Shown: positions 1-9,082 of the stretch, in pieces
How positions within the stretch are numbered: position 1 is the stretch's first letter
Layout: the number at the start of each line of letters is the position of its first letter
DNA from: CAWFFV01 sp963814985
GTDB lineage: Bacteria > Chloroflexota > Ktedonobacteria > Ktedonobacterales > Ktedonobacteraceae
Direction of reading: 5' to 3'
Assembly (NCBI GenBank): GCA_963814985.1
Contig: CAWFFV010000018.1
Location: forward strand, 124,001-188,000
Length of the DNA: 64,000 nucleotides
Position numbers and translations under genes: made by a program
The notes under the pieces: model-generated
What the model was told of the DNA's origin: nothing
The model's database searches: none
The model's input: the letters and a program-made list of their open reading frames with translations, nothing else

Positions 1-111
1 CTCGGCAATGCTGAAGAAGTTGCTCGCGTAGTGCTTTTCCTCGCCGATGAAGAGCAAACCTACATTACTGGACAGTCCTTCAGTATCAATGGCGGTTTGT
101 TCATGCAGTAA
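1..111 (+). CDS. Short-chain dehydrogenase, probable acetoacetyl-CoA reductase (3' end only)
   Basis: Only the last 36 codons lie in the window; the gene starts upstream. The tail contains the short-chain dehydrogenase C-terminal signature: a G-(N)-AEEVA-x-VV-x-FLA helix followed by YITGQ-x-F-x-INGG, ending FMQ. In the SDR family this segment closes the NAD(P)H-binding Rossmann fold. The ending is very like PhaB/FabG-type 3-ketoacyl-CoA or -ACP reductases. A thiolase follows after about 180 bp on the same strand. That pairing suggests acetoacetyl-CoA reductase in a polyhydroxybutyrate-type route, but FabG cannot be excluded from the tail alone. Confidence 0.8.
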   Translation, partial: LGNAEEVARVVLFLADEEQTYITGQSFSINGGLFMQ

Positions 112-294
112 TGTTAAGTACAGCATTGTATATATATACAAAGTGTTGTATAGTATTGTATAGCAGTATCAAGCTATTTCTGTGTCATACACAGGAACGT
201 TTTTCTCGGTTGCGGAGAGCCGCTGAGGTCTATATCTGAAGAGACAATGATGCAACCGAACCTGTTTGAATTCATCGAGGAAGGCAGAAAGCAC

Positions 295-1479
295 ATGACA
301 CAACCTGAAGTCGTTGTTGTAAGCGGTGTACGTACCGCAATTGGTGACTTTGGTGGGGCCTTGAAGGACAAACCCCCAACAGAATTAGGTGCAGATGTTG
401 TACGCGAAGCTGTCAAACGTGCAACGATCAAACCGGAAGAGGTGGGGCATGTCGTCTTTGGAAATGTGGTCCATACCGATGTTCATGATATGTACATCTC
501 CCGTGTAGCAGCCTGCAATGGCGGTATTCCTGTCGAGACTCCGGCCCTCACAGTCAATCGTTTGTGCGGTAGTGGCTTACAGGCCATTGTTTCGGCAGCC
601 CAGGCCATTTATCTGGGTGATGCCAAAGTAGCTATTGCCGGCGGGGTCGAGGTCATGAGTCGTACTCCATACTGGATACCGGGTGCCCGCTGGGGCCTGC
701 GTATGAATGATGGGGTGCTAATTGATGCTATGGTCGGTGCCCTGAGTGATCCTTTTGATGACTGTCATATGGGCATAACTGCTGAGAATGTGGCAGAGAA
801 GTGGGGTGTGACTCGCCAGCAGCAAGACGAATTGGCATTGCAGAGCCATCAGCGCGCCGCTGCTGCCATCAAGGCAGGGTATTTCAAGGAGCAAATTTTG
901 CCCATTGAGTCCAGGGTCAAAGGGAACACGGTGGTCTTCGACACGGATGAGCATGTCAAAGTTGATACGTCAATGGACAAGTTGTCCAGGATGCGCCCGG
1001 CCTTCAAAAAAGATGGGACGGTCACAGCAGGCAATGCATCCGGTATCAACGATGCTGCGGCTGCTGTTGTGCTTATGGAAGCCAGCGAAGCACGGCAGCA
1101 TGGATTGCGGCCTCTTGGAAGACTGGTCGCCTACGCTCATGCTGGAGTAGAACCAAAATATATGGGAGTTGGGCCGGTTCCTGCGGTGAGAAAAGTCCTT
1201 GAGCGCGCAAAATTAAGCATCAAAGACATGAATGTTATCGAACTCAATGAGGCCTTTGCCGCTCAGGCTGTTGCAGTTATTCGCGATCTCGATCTGCCAG
1301 TGGACCGCACAAATCCGAACGGCAGTGGTATCTCGCTTGGTCACCCCATTGGGGCAACAGGCTGTATCCTGGTAGTGAAGGCTCTCTACGAACTTCGCCG
1401 CACCGCTGGCAGGTATGCACTCGTCACAATGTGTATCGGCGGCGGACAGGGTATCGCAGCAATTTTCGAGGCCATGTAA
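295..1479 (+). CDS. Acetyl-CoA C-acetyltransferase (thiolase)
   Basis: Cytosolic thiolase that condenses two acetyl-CoA to acetoacetyl-CoA, or cleaves 3-ketoacyl-CoA in the reverse direction. From the start used here it is 394 aa, the usual length. All catalytic landmarks are visible: nucleophilic Cys91 in NRLCGSG, the NEAFAAQ motif, His350 in GHPIGATG and the second catalytic Cys380 in CIGGGQG. An in-frame ATG lies 48 bp upstream at 247. Position 295 is preferred because GAGGAAGG sits about 10 nt before it and because family members begin at the equivalent of MTQPEVVVVSGVRTAIG. It probably works with the reductase just upstream in acetoacetyl-CoA or 3-hydroxybutyryl-CoA metabolism. Confidence 0.95.
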   Translation: MTQPEVVVVSGVRTAIGDFGGALKDKPPTELGADVVREAVKRATIKPEEVGHVVFGNVVHTDVHDMYISRVAACNGGIPVETPALTVNRLCGSGLQAIVSAAQAIYLGDAKVAIAGGVEVMSRTPYWIPGARWGLRMNDGVLIDAMVGALSDPFDDCHMGITAENVAEKWGVTRQQQDELALQSHQRAAAAIKAGYFKEQILPIESRVKGNTVVFDTDEHVKVDTSMDKLSRMRPAFKKDGTVTAGNASGINDAAAAVVLMEASEARQHGLRPLGRLVAYAHAGVEPKYMGVGPVPAVRKVLERAKLSIKDMNVIELNEAFAAQAVAVIRDLDLPVDRTNPNGSGISLGHPIGATGCILVVKALYELRRTAGRYALVTMCIGGGQGIAAIFEAM

Positions 1480-1542
1480 AAATTCCTGGTGTCCTTGTAA
1501 GCCAACAACGTGCTCTCTAAGAAGATAATCGTCTCAACACAC

Positions 1543-1585
1543 AAAATCCGCTGCTCCTGGAACACTATCACGAGCAGCGGGTTTT
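1543..1585 (+). terminator. Terminator after the thiolase gene
   Basis: A strong inverted repeat about 60 bp past the thiolase stop. The left arm AAAATCCGCTGCTC (1543-1556) and right arm GAGCAGCGGGTTTT (1572-1585) pair almost perfectly around a 15-nt loop. A-run and T-run flanks on either side would let it act in both directions. Confidence 0.85.
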
Positions 1586-2144
1586 GCATGGTAGCCACCA
1601 TCCTATCTCCACACAATCCTTTCCACTTAAGCCGGATGCCTGAGAAGTGATTTTCAAAAACTGACTCTCTTGTCTCTCATCTCTCCATCAGCAGTACTTA
1701 CTATGATTCAAGTCTCAGCTCGAAAAACAACAAAGCTACTTGACAAAAGATTTTTTATGACTTATGATTTAAATATAGTTTTAATTCTTAATCGCCACAT
1801 CGTTATATTAGTAATAGCAAATATTTTTATGTTTTTGTTATATTTTGCCTATAAATAGCATTTAACTGGAATATTTGTTTTACGCTCTTTTAAATTACCA
1901 TACAACTTATGAGGTAAAATGGGTTTTAAGAGCGTCTGAATAAATTTTGATCATCACTTGCTGAAAAGCGTTACACAAGAATGGAGGGTATCGACACGGC
2001 AGAAATCTCCTCTGGCAAGATACCACTGATATTACATGTATTGTATTAAAAAAATTAACATTAGTTTTCACTTCCACAATGATAAAAGATTAGTAGTGCA
2101 GTTTTGTTTTTGCCAAACTTCTTGCTCAATGAGGAAATTTACAG
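1586..2144. other. AT-rich intergenic stretch, no supported gene
   Basis: About 560 bp of strongly AT-rich DNA. One 62-codon open frame (1670-1858, +) would encode a hydrophobic peptide, but it has no ribosome binding site and no recognisable family, so it is not called. The distal part presumably holds the promoter of the secreted protein gene at 2145, whose ATG is preceded by a GAGGAAA sequence. Confidence 0.5.
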
Positions 2145-2723
2145 ATGAAGAAACGCCTCATTTTCATCGCTGTTCTCATGCTATGCCTGTTTTCTACGAT
2201 AGCATGCGGCAATGCTTCTTCTCAACAACAAGAACCAAACAATCACTGTGTAGCTAAACTTGCTCCCCTGCATACCGGGCAAAAGGTTTCCGAAGTCCTT
2301 GGTTTACACTGCTACAACACCTTTGCAGAAGCTATCGCGGATGCCACTGGTGGTCAAGTTCATCTCTCCAGCAAAGTGCGACCTCAAGACCTGACGCAGG
2401 CTATGCTTGATGCTGTACCGCAGGGCACGGTGAGACCTCAAACATCCTATGTTCTAAGTGTCGAGTATTGGGACTGGCATTACCAGGGAGCCACCTGGAC
2501 CGCATCGGGAAGCCTGCCTTGTAATCAGGTTGGCGGCTATGGTGACAACAGCCTGGGTTCCTGGGATAATGAAATCTCATCTTCTATCGGTTACAATTCC
2601 TGTAACAACAATACGCACTGGGATAATAGCAATTTCTCAGGATCGAATATTGTCTGCTCAGCCGATTGCTATACAATGGGTGCCATGAACGATGCCACTT
2701 CTGCCATCCAATGGCACTCCTGA
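2145..2723 (+). CDS. Secreted beta/gamma-crystallin-like protein, copy 1
   Basis: 192 aa exported protein. Residues 1-21 form a signal peptide (MKKR, hydrophobic core) ending near a cysteine (STIAC). It could be a lipoprotein, but the lipobox is not canonical. The C-terminal half is Trp-, Asn- and Cys-rich. It contains two segments of the N/D-N/D-x-x-S/T-S calcium-binding type typical of microbial beta/gamma-crystallin folds (DNEISS and NDATSA), and the ending AMNDATSAIQW resembles peptidase-inhibitor I36/crystallin domains. The fold assignment is an inference from motifs; the molecular role is unknown. A paralogue with nearly the same C-terminal domain lies at 4430-5008, beyond an IS66 remnant. 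Confidence 0.75.
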   Translation: MKKRLIFIAVLMLCLFSTIACGNASSQQQEPNNHCVAKLAPLHTGQKVSEVLGLHCYNTFAEAIADATGGQVHLSSKVRPQDLTQAMLDAVPQGTVRPQTSYVLSVEYWDWHYQGATWTASGSLPCNQVGGYGDNSLGSWDNEISSSIGYNSCNNNTHWDNSNFSGSNIVCSADCYTMGAMNDATSAIQWHS

Positions 2724-2780
2724 GAGAGATTCACTCTGACTTCTCACGGTAACCTTGCGGAGTCAGAAAAGATCTCTAGA

Positions 2781-2820
2781 CCCGTCACCTTCACTTGAAG
2801 TGACGGTGACGGGTTTCTTC
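2781..2820 (+). terminator. Terminator after secreted protein copy 1
   Basis: CCCGTCACCTTCACTT is followed directly by its near-complement GAAGTGACGGTGACGGG (2781-2813) and then a TTTCTTCT tract. This is a long GC-rich stem with almost no loop, about 60 bp after the stop codon. A weaker version of the same structure follows the second copy. Confidence 0.8.
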
Positions 2821-2950
2821 TCGCTAGCATTGGATAATAAATTGATCCGTCAGACTCCCAATCATCCACGGCAAAGACGTCTTTACCTTTTTTACACAAT
2901 AATACATCGAACAGATAAAAAAATATCGTCGCAAAGGGTAGAGTAAAGGC

Positions 2951-4272
2951 ATGACAGCAGAAGAAGAACTGATTCACCTTCGACAACAAAATAGCTTGTT
3001 GCTTGAGCAGGTCAAGCAGATCCCCGTGCTGCAAGAAATCATCACGCAACTGAGTGAGCAGGTCAAGCAGTTGCAGGAGCAACGTGCCAAAGACAGCCAC
3101 AATAGTTCGTTGCCCCTTCTTCTGACCGCTTTGCGCGGCAAAGCAAATCCAGAAGTTTGCGCACTCGCAGTGGGAAGAAGCCAGGAGGGCAACCGGGTCA
3201 CCCTGGGAAGACATTGCAGATGAGCGCTGCCCCCGATGAAGTGATCAGTTTGCCAACGTCACCCAGTGTCACCATTGCCAGGCAGACTTGACCGAGGTTG
3301 CGGTCAAAACGATCGAACGCCGGCAGGTGATGGATGTGCCTGCTCCTCCCCTTTGCAGGTCACGCAATAGAAGGGCAATGGAAACAATGTCCGCACTGTC
3401 AGGGATATAGCTGCGCAGTCTGGCCTTGGGGCGTCACAGCCCCCATTCAGTATGGGCCTCGGATCGGAGCCATGGCTGTCTATCTGACCACACAACAATT
3501 GCTTCCGCGAGGTCGAACGGCAGAAGTGCTCAAAGACATGATCGGCGTTCAGATGAGTGAAGGCACGCTTGCCAATGTGATCAAGCGCACGGCTCACGTC
3601 TTGAAGCCGGTCGAGCAGCAGATCAAAACCGCTCTGAGTCAGGCCAAGGTGATCCATCAGGATGAAACCGGGCTGTATGTGGTAGGGCAGCGCCTCTGGA
3701 TGCATGTGACCTGCACCTCCTCTCTGACCCATTATCAGGTTCATGCGAGTCGAGGACATGACGCGTTGGATGAGATTGGCATCCTGGCTCACTTTGTTGG
3801 TACGAGCGTGCATGACGCTTGGAAAGCCTATTTCCTCTACGGATGCCAACACAGCTTGTGTTGCGTGCATATCTTGCGCGAGTTGACGTTCCTTTCTCAA
3901 GAGGTGGGTTTGTGGTGGGCTCACAAAATGATCCTCCTGCTGACGACGATGAAGAAAGCGACCGATCAAGCCCGCCACCTTGGTCAAAGCAGCCTTTCGG
4001 CAGAAAACGTACTGGCTCTGCAGACGCAGTTTCTCTCTCTGCTGGATGAAGGGGATCAGGTTCATCCTCGCGCTCCGACGACTCCTGGCAAACGAGGCAA
4101 AGCCAAGCAACATCCCGCCCGCAATTTGCTTGATCGCTTGCGCAAGCACCAGAATGCGGTCCTGGCTTTCTTGTACAACCTCAACGTGCCTTTTGACAAC
4201 AATCTCGCCGAGCGCGATGTTCGGATGGTCAAAGTCCAACAAAAAACTCTGGCACCTTTGGCTATATTTTAA
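2951..4272 (+). pseudogene. IS66-family transposase, decayed
   Basis: A recognisable IS66 TnpC-type DDE transposase in pieces. The N-terminal leucine-zipper segment (LIHLRQQNSLLLEQVKQI...) runs from 2951. A base lost near 3117 throws off the HNSSLPPSSD motif, and further shifts near 3255 and 3340 interrupt the zinc-finger region (CxxC...CPHCQG). The catalytic core is open from 3334 to 4272 and keeps QDETG, VHDAWKAYF, CCVHILREL and FDNNLAERDVRM. One more slip in an A-run near 4234 destroys the conserved QKISGTFR-type ending, and the C-terminus is missing. No companion IS66 genes or terminal inverted repeats were found. The remnant lies between two tandem copies of a secreted protein gene. It cannot make an active enzyme as written. 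Confidence 0.9.
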
Positions 4273-4429
4273 CGTTTAAGCTTCAAAATCTTGCATATCT
4301 CGAAAATAATTAAAAAGCTTGACAATGATCATTTTATATTTTACTATTCAAATATGAATTTGTGCTTTTATTTCGTCTATTACGCTTTTGAATGTTGAAT
4401 ATTACTTATTTTAAGGAAGGAAGTTGCAG

Positions 4430-5008
4430 ATGAAAAAGGGATTCATCATCATTGCGATTTTAGTGTTGTGCCTGCTTCCTATTTCAGCATTTAGCAACAT
4501 CACCCCTCAACAACCAGGATCGCACAATCAGTGTGTCACCAAACTTGCTCCTCTGCGTACCGGGCAGCATACCTCAAGAATTCTTGGTTTCCACTGCTAC
4601 AACACCTTTGCAGCAGCTATTGCTGATGCCACTGGTGGTCTCGTTCATCTCGCCAGTAGTGTGCGACCTCAAAATTTGACGCAGGCCATGCTCGATGCTG
4701 TACAACACAGTACAGTGAGACCTCAAACGCTCTATGTTCTAAGCGTCGAGTATTGGGATTGGCATTACCAGGGAGCCACCTGGACCACATCGGGCAGTCT
4801 TCCATGTGATCAGGTCGGCGGCTATGGTGACAACAGTCTGGGTTCCTGGGATAATGAAATCTCATCCTCTATCGGCTATAACAACTGTAACAACAATACA
4901 CACTGGGATAATAGCAATTTCTCAGGATCGGATATTGTTTGCTCAGCCGATTGCTACGAAATGGGTGCCATGAACGATGCCACTTCTGCCATCCAATGGC
5001 ACTCCTGA
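4430..5008 (+). CDS. Secreted beta/gamma-crystallin-like protein, copy 2
   Basis: 192 aa paralogue of the protein at 2145-2723, with near-identical C-terminal sequence including YWDWHYQGATWT and the DNEISS and NDATSA motifs. The signal peptide differs more and ends in ...SAFSN without a lipobox cysteine, so this copy should be released rather than lipid-anchored. The ATG at 4430 is chosen because AAGGAAGG lies 9 nt upstream; an in-frame TTG six bases earlier is unlikely. The 3' flanks of both copies also match, so the duplication included the downstream DNA. Function unknown; an extracellular calcium-binding or inhibitor-like role is possible. Confidence 0.75.
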   Translation: MKKGFIIIAILVLCLLPISAFSNITPQQPGSHNQCVTKLAPLRTGQHTSRILGFHCYNTFAAAIADATGGLVHLASSVRPQNLTQAMLDAVQHSTVRPQTLYVLSVEYWDWHYQGATWTTSGSLPCDQVGGYGDNSLGSWDNEISSSIGYNNCNNNTHWDNSNFSGSDIVCSADCYEMGAMNDATSAIQWHS

Positions 5009-5073
5009 GAGAGATCAACTCTGAACTTCCCAGGGTAACCTCACAGAGCCAGAGAAGATATCTCAATTGCACA

Positions 5074-5103
5074 GAGACCCCTCACATTCAAGTGTCGGGT
5101 CTC
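5074..5103 (+). terminator. Terminator-like hairpin after secreted protein copy 2
   Basis: GAGACCC (from 5074) pairs with GGGTCTC (to 5103), with an inner CAC/GTG pairing around ATTCAA. It sits in the position homologous to the stronger hairpin after copy 1. It also lies just beyond the 3' end of the convergent gene at 5119-5916, so it may serve both. Confidence 0.6.
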
Positions 5104-5118
5104 TACTCTGTACGACCT

Positions 5119-5916
5119 CTATGGGAGCGGTGTCGGGAGTGGAGTTGCTCCACCAGGACCCCGATTGTCTGCATAGAAGGGTATAGTAAACTGGAAGTTC
5201 CAATGACCAGTCATTATCTCAGCCTTTGTTGGTTGAGATAATGACACAAGAGAAATCTGCATAATCGTCCAGGAGAGAGCCAACTGTGAAACCTTAGTAG
5301 CAGGATGGAAGGAAGCAAGTGTCATCACACAGTGTATCGGCCCTCCATCCTGTACCAGCATAGTACATTCTCTCCTGCCTTCCACAGCCTCTTCTCCAGC
5401 GTGATCCGTTAATAAGTGGGCTATGACAATGATGCTGCTGTAGCGACCCGCCATGCTGGCTGGTAGTTGCATATCATAAGCGATAAGTGTACGACTCTTA
5501 TCCGCATAAGCCTTTGTGACGGTAATCGCGACAGGTCCTACCTGTTGTCGCAGTCCAATGTCACTATAAAGATGCTGATCCCCTATCCGCTGCATGCCTG
5601 TATCACCAAAAGGACCACCCCAGAAGTAGGTACCAACACCCGCTCCAAGTAAAAGAAAGGTAAAGATGGCAATAGCCACTAATCCATAAAAGCTTCTCCA
5701 CCATGGTGAGCCATACGCAATACTCCTGGGCAACAAACGCAAGCCAGACCTTTTCGAAGGTTGAGTCTGTTGACACATGGAAGCAAGACGTTCAGCCACT
5801 GCGGCTCGCCCCTTCTCAAGATTTACGTTGGCAGGAGCGTATTCAGAGAGAGTCGCACGTAACAAAGCTTCTTGTTTTGTTTCCACTCGATCAGAGGAAG
5901 AGAGTAATTTTGGCAT
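5119..5916 (-). CDS. Membrane anti-sigma-factor-like protein
   Basis: 265 aa. An N-terminal cytoplasmic segment of about 75 residues (with ALLRATLSEYAPANVNLEKGRAAVAERLAS) is followed by one transmembrane helix (about residues 77-99, FYGLVAIAIFTFLLLGAGVGTYFW). The rest is a largely beta-rich extracellular domain ending in a Pro-rich tail. It sits 15 bp downstream of an ECF sigma factor gene on the same strand, with GGAGGTGA before its ATG. This is the usual arrangement of a sigma factor and its membrane-bound anti-sigma partner. No zinc-finger anti-sigma motif is visible, so the assignment rests on topology and neighbourhood. It likely holds the sigma factor inactive until an envelope signal arrives. 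Confidence 0.65.
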   Translation of the reverse strand: MPKLLSSSDRVETKQEALLRATLSEYAPANVNLEKGRAAVAERLASMCQQTQPSKRSGLRLLPRSIAYGSPWWRSFYGLVAIAIFTFLLLGAGVGTYFWGGPFGDTGMQRIGDQHLYSDIGLRQQVGPVAITVTKAYADKSRTLIAYDMQLPASMAGRYSSIIVIAHLLTDHAGEEAVEGRRECTMLVQDGGPIHCVMTLASFHPATKVSQLALSWTIMQISLVSLSQPTKAEIMTGHWNFQFTIPFYADNRGPGGATPLPTPLP

Positions 5917-5931
5917 AAGTGTTCACCTCCG

Positions 5932-6549
5932 TTAGAGTTGAGTTACCTCTAAATGTGTAGTTTGTGCGAATGATGCAACTGAATTTGCTTCTGGAACGTG
6001 TTCGTCCTTCAATAGTAAACCAAGTTGATGCAAAGCACGATGGACAGTCACTCGTATGGTACCTTCACGTTTCTCCATCATTTTTGCGACCTCTTGTACG
6101 GAAAAGCCCCCATAGTAGCGTAAAACCAGCGGAACACGATATTGTGGTGTGAGCTTTTGGATGTTGCTCCAAAGCCAGGTCCGTTCCTCTGAGACAATCG
6201 CTACCTCGTCGGGCTGAGCCTCTTGACGACGCTCCCAATCTTCGAACAAGACAACAGTATCTAATGAGACTTCTTTCTTACTCTGTCTCACCTGAAGGTA
6301 GTCCAGTATCCGACGGGTAATAATACGATGAAACCAGAAAGGCAGGGCCTTGAGGTTACGTAGTTGATTGCGATGTTCAAAAGCTTGCAAAAATGCCTCT
6401 TGAGCACAGTCCTCAGCCTCCTCCACCCCTAACCCGCTCAGAACAGCCAGACGAACCGCTCGTGGATAGTAAATAGCAAAGAGCGTATCAATTGCTTCAT
6501 TTTCACCACGAAGCCAGGCTTGAACTGTAGCGGGTTCACAATCATCCAT
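5932..6549 (-). CDS. ECF-type RNA polymerase sigma factor
   Basis: Sigma-70 family, extracytoplasmic-function type, 205 aa from the chosen start. Region 2 is visible in the first third (YYPRAVRLAVL..GVEEAEDCAQEAFLQAFEHR) and region 4 in the last third (YRVPLVLRYYGGFSVQEVAKMMEKREGTIRVTVHRAL), a helix-turn-helix that recognises the -35 element. ATG 6549 (MDDCEPAT) is preferred over 6588 because GAAAGGAG lies 8 nt upstream of it. It forms an operon with the membrane protein at 5119-5916, its likely anti-sigma factor. Confidence 0.9.
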   Translation of the reverse strand: MDDCEPATVQAWLRGENEAIDTLFAIYYPRAVRLAVLSGLGVEEAEDCAQEAFLQAFEHRNQLRNLKALPFWFHRIITRRILDYLQVRQSKKEVSLDTVVLFEDWERRQEAQPDEVAIVSEERTWLWSNIQKLTPQYRVPLVLRYYGGFSVQEVAKMMEKREGTIRVTVHRALHQLGLLLKDEHVPEANSVASFAQTTHLEVTQL

Positions 6550-6887
6550 AAACGCGCTCCTTTCTACAGGTATTTGATGGAATGACACAAAATCTGATCA
6601 AAACGTTACAGAGGCTACTCATATGGTACTCCTGGTAAGAGGAGAAAGCTCTTCTGGCTGTATCTCTATGCTTACTTATCGGCATAGGATAGGAAAAAAG
6701 GCATCTCTTGTATAACTCGTCAATTTTGGACGTGTGCATTAGTACAGGGACGACAGAGGGTGGTTACTGGTCCAATTCAATGAGACTGCTTAAGCATATC
6801 GGCTACACTGTCCTCTCGATCCTATTCGCTCAAAGGAAGCGACAAGTAGACTATATGTATTTACTGATGTCGGAGGAGGACATATAC
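6550..6887. other. Divergent promoter region, no gene seen
   Basis: About 340 bp between the leftward sigma factor gene and the rightward lipoprotein gene. A frame open from 6708 runs into the lipoprotein but its first 60 codons look non-coding, and the strong ribosome binding site is only at 6871. The promoters of both genes must lie here, but no -35/-10 pair is clear enough to mark. Confidence 0.5.
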
Positions 6888-7442
6888 ATGGTATCACTCA
6901 GGCGCTCTTCGCTGATCGTTCTTAGTCTGCTATTCACCATTTTCGTTGTTGCCTGTGCCAATCCTTTAAGTCCCGGCGGAACTGGCTATAATCAAACAAC
7001 AACTACAACAAATAATAAAACGACAGTCAAAACTCAGCCGCAAACGACTGCTACGAAGGCTCCAACCATGGCCGCTACTATGACTACAGGAAACGCCAAA
7101 GCCTTCATTCACACAACACAGGTCATGCTAAATGGTAAACCAATAACGGTTCTCACGACAGCAACGGGAATGATATTGTACTATCGTATGTCTGATCCGA
7201 GACCACAGTCTACCTGCACTGGTGCCTGTGCTAAGACCTGGCCTCCACTCATCGGCAATGGGATGACACTGACGAGTTCCGTGCCCCTTCCTCTTAAATT
7301 GACGGTCTTTATGACACCCAACGGCAATCAGGTCGAGTACGACGGCCATCCACTCTACACCTATGTAGGGGATACAGCACCTGGGCAATTCAATGGACGA
7401 GGTCTGGGGATGGTGTGGTATCTCGTCGGCACCCAACTCTAG
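6888..7442 (+). CDS. COG4315-type secreted lipoprotein
   Basis: 184 aa from ATG 6888, which has GGAGGAGG 9 nt upstream. Residues 1-22 form a lipoprotein signal with the modified Cys23 in VVAC. A Thr/Gln/Asn-rich linker of about 45 residues follows, then a domain with the features of the lipoprotein-15 repeat family (COG4315/PF03640): LYYRMSD...C.GACAKTWPPLI, then LKLTVFMTPNGNQVEYDGHPLYTYVGDTAPGQ and a final GMVWYLV. The function of this family is unknown. It would be anchored outside the cytoplasmic membrane. The sigma/anti-sigma pair upstream is divergent, so co-regulation is possible but unproven. Confidence 0.85.
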   Translation: MVSLRRSSLIVLSLLFTIFVVACANPLSPGGTGYNQTTTTTNNKTTVKTQPQTTATKAPTMAATMTTGNAKAFIHTTQVMLNGKPITVLTTATGMILYYRMSDPRPQSTCTGACAKTWPPLIGNGMTLTSSVPLPLKLTVFMTPNGNQVEYDGHPLYTYVGDTAPGQFNGRGLGMVWYLVGTQL

Positions 7443-7481
7443 CCGAGCGTTGACGATAACAACCACTCTCGTTGTGTGCAC

Positions 7482-7530
7482 ATAGCCCTGGCAGATCCTG
7501 TAACATGGGGATGCTCTCCGCCAGGGCTAT
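7482..7530 (+). terminator. Terminator after the lipoprotein gene
   Basis: Perfect 11-bp stem ATAGCCCTGGC (7482-7492) / GCCAGGGCTAT (7520-7530) followed by a pyrimidine tract CCTCTTCCTT. It lies 40 bp past the stop codon. Confidence 0.85.
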
Positions 7531-7609
7531 CCTCTTCCTTGTGCCACTATGCTACAATAAGTTGCAACTATAGCAACTGAGAACAGAAGTGCCACACAGA
7601 GGAGGATAT

Positions 7610-9082
7610 ATGGAGTTGATGTTTCTTGGCGGCGCTCGTGAAGTTGGCGCATCGTGTACGCTACTGCAAGTAGCGGGACATCATATTCTGATTGATGGAG
7701 GCATGCGTCCTGCGGCCAGAGCAGGTCAGCCGCGCCTGCCCGATCTCACTATGCTTGACAAAACCCCACCAGAAGCCCTACTTATCACTCATGCTCATAT
7801 TGATCATACCGGGGCGCTACCACTTATCGCCTCGCTCTATCCCCACATTCCTATTTATGCGACCGAGAGTACACGCGTGCTCACCGAGATCTTGCTCCGC
7901 GACTCCGTACGCATTATGGAGCAAGAAGGTCTGGACCCGGATAAAGAAACTCCGCTCTATAATGCAGAGCAGGTTGATGCTCTACTCGGTCGTATCACCA
8001 CCGTAAACTTTCAGCAACCTTTCGCCCCCCTTCCTGCGGCCCCTGGCGTCTACGTACGCTTTCTGCCTGCGGGCCATATCCTGGGAGCAGCCATGCTCTT
8101 CTTTGAGACACCTGAGGGAACCTTACTGCATACGGGCGATATTTCTGTGACCGATCAGCGCACCATCAAAGGACTCGATGTACTGGCCTTGCCTCAGGCA
8201 GATGTGATGATCTGCGAAGGAACTTATGGCAATCGCTTGCATACAAATCGCAAGGATGAAGAACGTAAACTGGCCGAAACTGTTCAGCAGGTGCTTGCAC
8301 GTGGCGGACGTGTGCTCTGTCCCACTTTTGCGATTGGGCGTTCGCAGGAAGTTACTTTAATTCTCAAGGCTTATCGCGCCAGTGGGCAGGTTTCTCCTGT
8401 GCCTATTTATCTCGATGGCATGGTACGTTCCGTATGCACAGCCTACCAGAACCAGTCACATGACCTGCATCCTCATCTCCAGCGCTATCTCACCAATGCA
8501 CGACGCCCTCTCTTTGCTGATCCTGACCTGCGTATCTTCGCAGTGCGCAGTCAGGATAGAGCTGCCTTACTGGGCAAGCCAACACCAATGGTGGTAATCA
8601 GCAGTTCAGGGATGCTCTCTGGAGGAGCATCTCCACTTTATGCTGCTGAGATGGCTCAGCGTGAGCAAGACTGCATTATCTTCTCTGGCTACCAGGATGA
8701 GGAGAGTCCCGGTGCCGCCATGCTCAATGCGCAACAGGGAGGTCGTCTGCTCATCGGAGAGCAATTTGTTACAGTCAACTGTCAGGTGACTCGCTACAAT
8801 CTCTCAGGCCATGCCGATGCCGAACAGATTGTTCACACAGTCACCAGGGTCAATCCCAAACAGCTTATTCTCGTTCATGGTATGCCTGATGCACTCGAAG
8901 CACTTGCTCGCCGCTTCTCCCGATTACATGTAGAGATTCCCGCCGCAGGCAGCAAACTCACCATTGAGCCTCACCACAGCACTATGAGTGCTCATCCCTC
9001 AATACATCCTGCATCACTGTACCCCTGCAGCCAGGGGAGAAGTATTGCCACAGACGCTACCATCTCTACCAACCATCCATGA
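7610..9082 (+). CDS. Metallo-beta-lactamase-fold beta-CASP ribonuclease
   Basis: 490 aa enzyme of the CPSF73/Ysh1-like RNA-processing group. The N-terminal metallo-beta-lactamase domain carries the metal-binding H61-A-H63-I-D65-H66 motif, a further His in AGHILGA and an Asp in LHTGDIS. The beta-CASP insert covers roughly residues 200-350 (PTFAIGRSQE, GMVRSV). The fold closes with SGY.DEESPG and NLSGHAD. Such enzymes are zinc-dependent endo- or exonucleases acting on RNA. ATG 7610 is chosen because GAGGAGGA lies just upstream; the same frame opens 21 bp earlier without a binding site. A short palindrome AGTTGC-N7-GCAACT (7560-7578) precedes it. The last 95 bp overlap the next gene. Confidence 0.9.
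   Translation: MELMFLGGAREVGASCTLLQVAGHHILIDGGMRPAARAGQPRLPDLTMLDKTPPEALLITHAHIDHTGALPLIASLYPHIPIYATESTRVLTEILLRDSVRIMEQEGLDPDKETPLYNAEQVDALLGRITTVNFQQPFAPLPAAPGVYVRFLPAGHILGAAMLFFETPEGTLLHTGDISVTDQRTIKGLDVLALPQADVMICEGTYGNRLHTNRKDEERKLAETVQQVLARGGRVLCPTFAIGRSQEVTLILKAYRASGQVSPVPIYLDGMVRSVCTAYQNQSHDLHPHLQRYLTNARRPLFADPDLRIFAVRSQDRAALLGKPTPMVVISSSGMLSGGASPLYAAEMAQREQDCIIFSGYQDEESPGAAMLNAQQGGRLLIGEQFVTVNCQVTRYNLSGHADAEQIVHTVTRVNPKQLILVHGMPDALEALARRFSRLHVEIPAAGSKLTIEPHHSTMSAHPSIHPASLYPCSQGRSIATDATISTNHP

Noticed and set aside
1670..1858. 62-codon hydrophobic open frame in AT-rich DNA
   Set aside because: No ribosome binding site and no protein-like pattern apart from AT-driven hydrophobic codons.
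3304..4242. Long minus-strand open frame opposite the IS66 transposase
   Set aside because: It is the shadow of the transposase gene, which shows clear IS66 motifs on the plus strand.
6708..6887. N-terminal extension of the COG4315-type lipoprotein
   Set aside because: The strong GGAGGAGG and the lipoprotein signal peptide both begin at 6888; the upstream 60 codons look non-coding.
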